Part shown: piece after piece, positions 48,601 to 57,600 of the stretch | Layout: each line of letters begins with the position of its first letter | Numbering within the stretch: position 1 is the stretch's first letter | Source of the DNA: Cliona cf. orientalis | Taxonomy: Eukaryota > Porifera > Demospongiae > Clionaida > Clionaidae | Direction: 5' to 3' | DNA length: 64,000 bases | Assembly: GCA_963930775.1 (NCBI GenBank) | Contig: OZ005692.1 | Span: forward strand, 3,334,135 to 3,398,134 | Notes under the pieces: generated by a model | What the model was told of the DNA's origin: nothing | The model's database searches: none | The model's input: the letters and a program-made list of their open reading frames with translations, nothing else | Position numbers and translations under genes: made by a program

Positions 48601-51600
48601 TACCATTTAGCATAGGAGGGTTGCGACGGACGAACGGACGGACGGACGGACAAAGATCGCCAAACGATTTCAGTAACCCCTCCACCTACACTTTGTGGCG
48701 AGGATTAATTACAATTAATACAGGAATACTCATTTTATGAACAAGATGGATAATGGATGATATTGATAATGGGTCGGTATATATAAAATGGGGAGGGAGA
48801 CAAGAGAAACACCCTGAGCTGCTCCACCACGTGCTTCAATGAAATGCTTTCTTAGCCAGTCTCATATACGTCAGCCGTATATGCTCGGATTGTTACAGTG
48901 GTGGGTGTGGTTGTTAGTGTCCTGGATCGTCAGCTGTATTTGCTCGGATTGTAGTGAGTGTGCTTGTTAGTATCCTAGCTGGATCGTCAGCTGTATATGC
49001 TCGTATTGTAGTGGATGTAGTTGTTAGTATCCTGGGCATGACATGCATGGCCATTGCTATTATGCATCCCTAACTATAATACGTACTAAACGTACTTTCT
49101 CTACTCGGTGCAATTAAGGACAGTCTCATCTGTGCATGTTAGTCAATGAAATATGCACATTTTCAGGAGCTAATACTAGTGCTTGAGTGACAATTGATTA
49201 CTGATCATGACATTGAAATTGAAGCCCAACTCTAGTACTTCCATAATATGAAACAGTAAACCACAAATATCTAATCAATTAACTGATATAACCGTGATTA
49301 GCCACACCCTCTAAAACACTATTTGTCATTGTTCCTGTCAGATCTTTCTTACCTTAAGTAGACAAGTTAAATCTAAGCTATACTTTTCTTGATTTTTATT
49401 GAGGGATATTCAGAAATAATATCTTGGTAAGAAAGACAATTGCAAAAAAAAACGCCATTTCAGCTACCCTGATGGTACAATCTTTCACACATGCCCACAA
49501 AGCAGAACCAGCAATCAAGTTTTCCCTTCAGCAGATCCTTAATACGTAAATATCTGGGAGTTTAGTTTTGCACCATTCAAAAATTGCGAACCAACAATAT
49601 TGGAACAATATTGAAACTCGCAAAACGAAAAAAAAATTGCTCGGTTGTTGCAGCTATGTGGTTACATACTGCAGCTACAGCTTGCACTATGCCACTATCA
49701 GGTGACATGACGTCAAACCGCTAATTGGCCACAAATATGCACTCTAAGTGCCATGGCCGTCAGTACAGCGCACGCGATAACACTTGAGACAGTCCTTAAA
49801 CGCACTGACTATGTTTGTAATGTTAATAATAATATTATAGCCATAGTAGAAAGGCGATACCGGGAAATATGTATCATGAATTCATTGCCGTGTAGCTACT
49901 GTTACGAGTGCGAAGCACGAGTAGCAATACAAAAGGCAATGAACGAGTGGTATTTCCAAAATATGTCGTTGTTCTACTGTGGTAATAAGGTATAATATAT
50001 CGTGAGTGAACAACGCTAAACATTCAACCATGGTTCATTTTATGGCAATCATAATATGATGAACACGACTGATATGTATTTTGCACATGACGAATACGAC
50101 TGATACGGGAAATTATCATATGTGTTACCACCCACGTCTTTCCCATATATTAAACTTTGTATTATAAGGGTCGAAGTTCAATATATTGCTGTATAGCGGA
50201 AAATTTTGGCGAGGTTTTTAATTAGGCAATTTGGCGAATTGTGAAGAAAATCGAAAAATTAAAACTCGCCAATATTTAAATTATCACGTAATGACTACGT
50301 GTGCGCATGCGCATGTGAACGAGAGCAGTGCGAATTCAATAAAATTAGATTGATTGCTCACAACCTTCATGACCTTGGTGTAAAACAGAATCGTTTGTCA
50401 GGAATCAATGTTGCTGCTCAAGTTCTTTCAGGTTAAACATCCGACCCTTAAAGATATTGGCGAATTTTAAATTTGGTGATTTGACAAATTGTGAGCGCAA
50501 GCGCATGATGCGATAAACAAGTGACGTAATGCATGGATCAGCTGGCCGGCCGGCCACTCCATTCGCCTGAGTTCTCTACAGCAAGAACGTGCTTCACTTC
50601 TTTGTTCGCATAGTCGAGGTCCTTCCTGCTAAGAGATGAGTAGGCACATGTTGATGACGAAGGTAGCGTAGTGATTCGCCAGATTTAATGCTCGCCAAAT
50701 TTACCCGCTATACTGTATGATAATAGATGATCATACATACTAGCCACAATATTATTGTACGTGATATTATAAACATACTTATTTTAAATTAATTCTAGAA
50801 ATATAAACCTCAAGAGGAAGGAAAAGTGAAAGTAAGGGATTTAGTGAAAGAATTCAGAGATCAGTGCCAAGCTAAGATTACTTCAAGAAACTTCAGCCCA
50901 GCAGAGTTTGAAAAAAGTATGACAAAAATTAATATTCTGAATTGATCATACTTACAAAAATATTTATAATAGGTATTCACGAATTCTTGAATGATAGTGC
51001 TCCAAAGTTACAAAGGGTTTTTGATTCCTCGTGCGGATTTTGGAATGTTCAAACGGCTTTAATGCAACGCATTGAGTATATGGTTGAGGATATATCAAAA
51101 CTTAGATCAAATGCGAGATTGTTGTGTAAAATGGGCCCAGAAGAAGTAATTGAACCACGTAGGTTAAATAATCTATAGGTAGTCTAGTCTAAGAGAATGT
51201 CATTGAATATCTACATTAGATCGAAGGGAAACCATGTCAGAATCAGAAGGCAGGACTTTCAGTGCTCCAAACTTAGCAGATATCAAATTAAAAGTGAAAA
51301 TTCCGTAAGATTGATCATAATAAAACGATCATTAAATGATTACTGCATGATTATTTTTATAAAATACAGGAGTGTATCACTGAGTTGGTGGGAGAGAATT
51401 CTCCAGTCATTGTTTGGGTATCCAATTACCATAATAATATAATTATAATTACATCTTTTAAAACTAATTTAATAACAATAATATAGGTATCTGTATCCTA
51501 GCGAAGTAAAAGATCAAGAGATAAGTGAGGAGTCAGAGAGGAACAATCAACAAAATGAAGATAGCAGTAGTTTACCCATATCACCCGGTGCTTCCTTAAG

Positions 51601-54600
51601 CAGCCAAACCAGTATAACACCAGAAAAAAGAGGAGATGATTCAGATGAATCAGACAGTGATTTTGATGAAGACTATGAAAATATTTTCACAGAAGATGAT
51701 GTTGATGCCACTCCTTTGTCCACTACTCAAGACCCATCGAATTCAATTATTGAATCAGAGAGTAAAGCAGATCACTGCAGTACATCTATACCTGAGGATG
51801 AAACAGATGGCGGAGAAAATAATAAGCAAGGCTCTTCTAGACGAACAAGCTTTTACAGGTTAATGATTCAAAGTTTGAAGTAGTATAATATATATATGCA
51901 CACTACAAATCGACTTTGATACAGAAAATGGACTAAAGAATTGGAGGCTGCTATCTGTGACCTTCAAAAGAATATGGAAATGGAATGTGACAACTATTTT
52001 GAGAGCATTATGCCAGATGCTATCAAGGTCTAATATTCTATAATTTTAGCTTAATATTAGTCCTTCCCCTGCATGGCTAACCTCATACCATCAAACTGGC
52101 AATAATATTACAACCTACTAGTCTAAGATTTTCCCTTGGTGCTGGAATCCATGTGCGCACTGCAGGATCCCCCCCCCCCCCCCCAATACTTACTGCACAA
52201 TCTTCCATGATACAACTGATAAATTTTAATGTCAGATCACATGCACCTATATAATATTTGAATTGGACATATCTATTGGTTTGATATGCATAGTATGGTA
52301 ACTAGAGCTCTGGAGAGCGCATACCCCGTGCACATTGCAGTATGTAGCATGAGCCTTGTTGACAATATTTACCTACATAATATTGTCCTAGATTATGAGC
52401 AGATTAGAAAGCAAATGGCATGCTGTGCGGTATGGTCAACAAAACAGTATTTGCTACGCTCGTGGGGCATAGCGTAAAGTGGCAATCATCGACATACTGT
52501 TTTCTCCCGCATGTGCTGTTGCTTGGAAACGTCACCTGAACTTCAAATATGTACCAAAAGGTAGGGCGTCACCAAGGCTACAAGTACCCAAAGTCTCATG
52601 GGGCTGCCGATAAAAATGCATCTGCAATGGCAATTTTAGTTTATAATTGCGATTGCCGGTTATCGACAGTCAGTACATATTATCGGCACACAGTATACTT
52701 TCAACAAGTATAAAAACAATGAAATTGAAGGATGAAATAGGGATGAGAGGGCCAAAAAGTACACAAACAAGATCTGTAGGGATAATCATGTCCACTATAC
52801 ATCCCTATGATTGCTTTTCTCGATTATAGTTATCATCTGCCTGTTGACGATGATTCATTGGTGCTATCCTTAACCAAGAGAAATTCATGTTATCTCCTAG
52901 CTATTAATTATTATGGCACGTAGGGGTGGGGGACTGACCGTCACTGTACTCTAATATCTATGCCGTCACATTACTGCCTGGTTAGTTTATTCCTGCCACC
53001 TACTCAAAATGTAGAGTGGGCATGATTATCCCTACAGATCTTGTTTGTGTACTTTTTGGCCTTCATACTTCAATTTTATACTTGTTTCTGTTCTTTTTTT
53101 GTTCCTCTCCAGCGTATAAATTCATTAATGTTATCTATTATGGTGTTCTCATTAACTCTTAACTTCTGAATCGTTTTCAATGGTGCAGTGGCATTTATAC
53201 GTATACAGGATGACAACCCAAAGTTGCTCGCATGTGAGTTGTAGCCATGCCCCTCACTACGTTGTCGTTACCGTACCGCGGCCATAGGCGAGCTCTAGAT
53301 CTCGACATATAAGCAGTCAGCTCAGTGACTACTCAGCTAGGTTAAGGACTGTCTAGGTAGCTGTACTCTACGTTTGCACAGCGTTTCACTATAATTAAAT
53401 TCTTTACACCCACAATGATGTAATATTGTCAAAAATTAATAGAAACCATACATGTCCACTTTACGGCTGTGCTCGAACGTTCACGGATCATAAGCCACAG
53501 TTCTGTGGTAATACTGACGACTATAAATAATATAGTTAACATGCAAACGGCCGCACGGAGAGTGATGAATGGGCTCTGAATGGCTTCCAGCTCGAGAAGC
53601 GGCCAAGAAAGCGATGTCTGATGGTTACCTCCACATGCTCAACAGGTACTATATGATTAGTTTAGCATGATCAACGGAGCACTTGTCCTAATTTAAACTT
53701 TATACAAGCTGAGTTACAATCCCAAAAGTACCGCACAAGTGGCATACATAAAAAACATAGTTTCGCTTGTAATTTTTTTCCAAAATGATATTTTTTGAAG
53801 CACTCTGTTGGGTACTAAGTAGTACTTAGTCCCTGCTACCTTCAGTACTGCTAAGGACGCCAGCTTGTGCCTGCAAGTTCATCGTATCAGCAGATCAAGT
53901 CTTCCAACATCACTTTGTTTATTGCATCATAATGAATATAATGACGTCATATTGAAGGCGTGCGCACCTTAATTAAATTCTTTTGGTCTGTTGTTTATAT
54001 CTATACTTTCAATTTTGATTTATGATCATAATATTATGATATGGAGATATAGTGTTACAAACATGCACAACAAAATATGTCTTCAACAGGCTTCCCTGCT
54101 GAGTAGCCTCGTTACCAGGCCCAGAGAAGCTACTACGTATACCACCAATAAACTTACTGTTTTTTTAAGGTTTGCTCCCTAAACAGAAGTTTTTCATGGT
54201 CTAGCACGTTCTCAGGCTTCTGTCAGGTCCGCCTGCATGATCAATACGGTGGTGCGCCGCACCAGTGCCACTAAACTCCAATCACCATTGTAACACATTA
54301 TGAGTATGGGCATTACACGACAAAATGGCATTAGGACACACCCAGTTGTAGAATGCGCTGACCAAACCCATCATTACGTAATTGTCATGTCATGATTACA
54401 CAAAACTAGTGTGACACTGCACTGCGCGCTACAAAATAGAGAGAGAACTAAGCTGAGTGGTCCCAGAGTGTCTAGAGTTAGCCCTGGTAATGACAAAGAA
54501 TGATAACTGGCTAATTTTTACACAGCTGGTTCAGGCATACCTGATCATTTCCATGGATGTGTGGGAGCTTAATAGATAGGTATTCTTGCGTAGATCATGA

Positions 54601-57600
54601 ATATGAAAGTTACAAATCTCAAAATTCAAGTTGCTTGGAGTTATTAACGTTTTGTAATGTATTACATAATATGGCATATCCAGGCCATCCCCACTCTTAC
54701 AGAGTCAACTGACTCTATGATACAATCATTATGGTCAAATATCGTCACTTGGAGCTTTGTCATCACAGTGCAAACAATAAGAAAATTATACCATCAAATG
54801 CATAATTTTCACCGTTAAAAAAAATTTTCGTCTACAACTAGTGTCATAGTTAACGATCACTGTTAATATTCAAAACAACAATACTATCATTTCATTAAAG
54901 TGCACTATCATACATATAATATTATAGACAGAGAGAATAGATCCGCATGAACCAAACAATGACAGTAATATTATAAAGAATGGGTGGCACACGCCATAAC
55001 ATAAGAACAAGAAATATACATAAGGAAATTAAAAGGAAAAGTAAGTACTAATAATTAACCATACTACACTCCCCCACACTAAATCATAAGGTACACAACT
55101 CAAATTAGGATCGAGAGATGATACAATCAAATTCCCCAAAAGTTTACTGACTGTAATGATCAGAAGCATGGTGAGCTCTGGATGGATAACGTCGAGTGCT
55201 AGTTCCTGAAGAGGCCTCAGCTTCGTCAGCGTCATTATCAGAAGTGTTAGGCAGTTCGTCAGATGGATCAGGTTCGACACCAGGACCAGAGTTTCTTGCA
55301 CCATCTCCTGACTCTATTTGCTGGAGTGTTTGAGGGTGTACTACTGGGTAGCTCCCAGCTGTCAGTATCTGAATCAAAGTTCATGTCTTCTCCAGGTCTG
55401 TCCTTCTCTCATCTTAATGAGGAAAGACAGTGGCCCAAGTAGCTATCTGCACAATGACTCCGGATACCCACTTGGATCCAGGACGAAGATTCTTAGCCAT
55501 AACACTGTGGCCAACCTGAACTGGCAAATCCTGGCACTCTGGTCATGATCAGCTTTCTGCTGTGACTGCTTCGCAGTTACACGTGCCTCTTGATCAGGTT
55601 TGAGGAGGTTGAAACGAGTGCAAGTCTGACGTTGGAGAAACAATGATCACGGAGTCACTCCCGTCGTAGCATGTGGAGATGATTGATATATAGGTTAGAA
55701 GGAAATTGGATAGTCAATGATGAAGTGTTTTACCACCACTTAAACTGGTCTTAAGAGCTTGCTTTAGAGACTGTACAAATCGTTCTGCAAGTCCATTTGT
55801 AGCCGGGTGGTACGGCGCACTCTTAATGTGCTTTTATTCCATTCATCTTCATGAAAGTGGTGAACTCATCGATCCGACGTGAACTGCAAGCCATTATCAG
55901 TGACAACTTGAGCAGGCAATCCATAGGCAGCAAACAACTGTCTCAGCACAACGATAGTTGCAGTAGTGGTAGTGCTGGACATAATGAACACTTCTGGCCA
56001 CTTGGAATGCACATCTACGGCAACCAGGAATGTAGCATGCTGGAAGAGCCCTGCAAAATCCAGGTGTATCCTCTCCCACGGCTATGTTGGCCACACCCAC
56101 AGATGTAGTGGAGCACTGTGTGGTGCATTCTTCACTGACTGACACTCCACACAGCTGCTGGCAACTGGTTCGATTTCCTTATTCAAGCCAGGCCACTAGA
56201 AATAGCTACAGGCAACTGCCTTCATCTTCCATACTCCAAGATGATGCCAGTGCAATTCTTGCAGTGAACTTGGTAGGTACTATCCTTCTCGTCCCCCAAT
56301 AAAAGACATCCACTCTCAACTGTCAATTCGTCTTTCCTGTGTTAATAAGGCTTTAGGTCAGAATCTCTCGCTTCTGGCCACCCCTCCACTGTGAATTTGC
56401 AAACTTTGCTGAGAATAGCATCAGTGCGTGTGTTAGTCGGGAGCTTTGCTACCGTGACAGGTAAGCTCTCAAGAGCCCCATTTACACTAGGCCTTTAAAC
56501 CAGTTTGGAAGCCAGCTTAGTTTAAGCTCGCTTAGTGTAAACGCGCTAAACGCTTTACAAGTCGCCTTCTAAACCAATTTGTAAACCACATCTGGGAGAT
56601 GATTTGAAACCGGTTTGAAACCGGTTTTAGGATGTGTTGCTATAAAAACTGTTCATGTGTAAATGCTCTAAGCTGGCTTAAGGCCCTATGTGTAAACGCG
56701 ATTAAAGTGCATTCCAAAGCGGTTTAGTCTAAGCCAGCTTGTATGTGTAAATGGGGCTAAGTTGTACTATGTTGCAAAAAGCAGGCTCAGCAGCAAGGCT
56801 TTCCGTGCGAACAACGTTGAGAGGGAGGCGAGAGAGTGCGTCAGCGTTTGAATGATCATCAGTGGGACGAATCTCAATCGTGTATGAGTAGGCAGCAAGT
56901 AAAAGTAATTATTACCCGAAGGTAGTAAAACCATAGATATTAATTATAGACTTACGTGTACGTATTAAAGTCTATAATATCTATGGTAAAACTACAGGGA
57001 TAGGTCTACACTGTACTTCGCTTACCGCTTGGATCAACCACGCCCATACTACTGGGACATGTATGCAACCAACCCCTTCATAAAAGGTAACAAACTTCCT
57101 CTTTTATGCATGCGCCCCAAGTACTAGGATGACCAGAATGTTGTTTACATGGCTTGCGGCAATATGATTGAGATTTGAGCCGTGAATTATGCACGTGCTC
57201 TATCATTCCACCGTTCCATTCCATTCCATCCCACCAGTCCAGTCCATTCCACCATTCCATTCCATCGTTCCAGTCCACCGAATCCAAATACCCTATAGAT
57301 TCTATGGTCTGTGACACTCTTCAGCAAGATCTGGACACTGCTTTGGATAATCCTGTAATTTGAAGTAAATTACTACCAGTATGTCGATGATCAGTATGGC
57401 AAGTGTCAATAATAGGTACATATCGGTAATATTGGCAGGTTATGTTACTTAGCCAGCGTTTGAAATCATGGTGCGGTACGCAGAGGAGGTTGGATATGCG
57501 TCATCAAATGTCACAAGTGTGTCATGTGGTTGATCATGTGCACCAACGTAAAATGTATAGAAACATATTATGCCAGGTATCAATCGCGCACTCCTGTGCC

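Larger units (their letters stand above)
47292..50798. other. Copy B intron 8 (3.5 kb)
   Basis: Copy A's counterpart is only 143 bp, so this is the largest relative expansion. It contains tandem repeats (48869-49036), a (GGAC)n run near 48632-48652, an element at 50187-50718 and a stretch near 48140-48200 that is an inverted match to copy A intron 2 (4160-4220). The 80-codon frame at 49753 has no recognisable similarity. Confidence 0.6.

Noticed and set aside
49753-49995. 80-codon cysteine-containing frame in copy B intron 8
   Set aside because: No known motif, no paralogous sequence in copy A, no splice sites that agree with a neighbouring exon.
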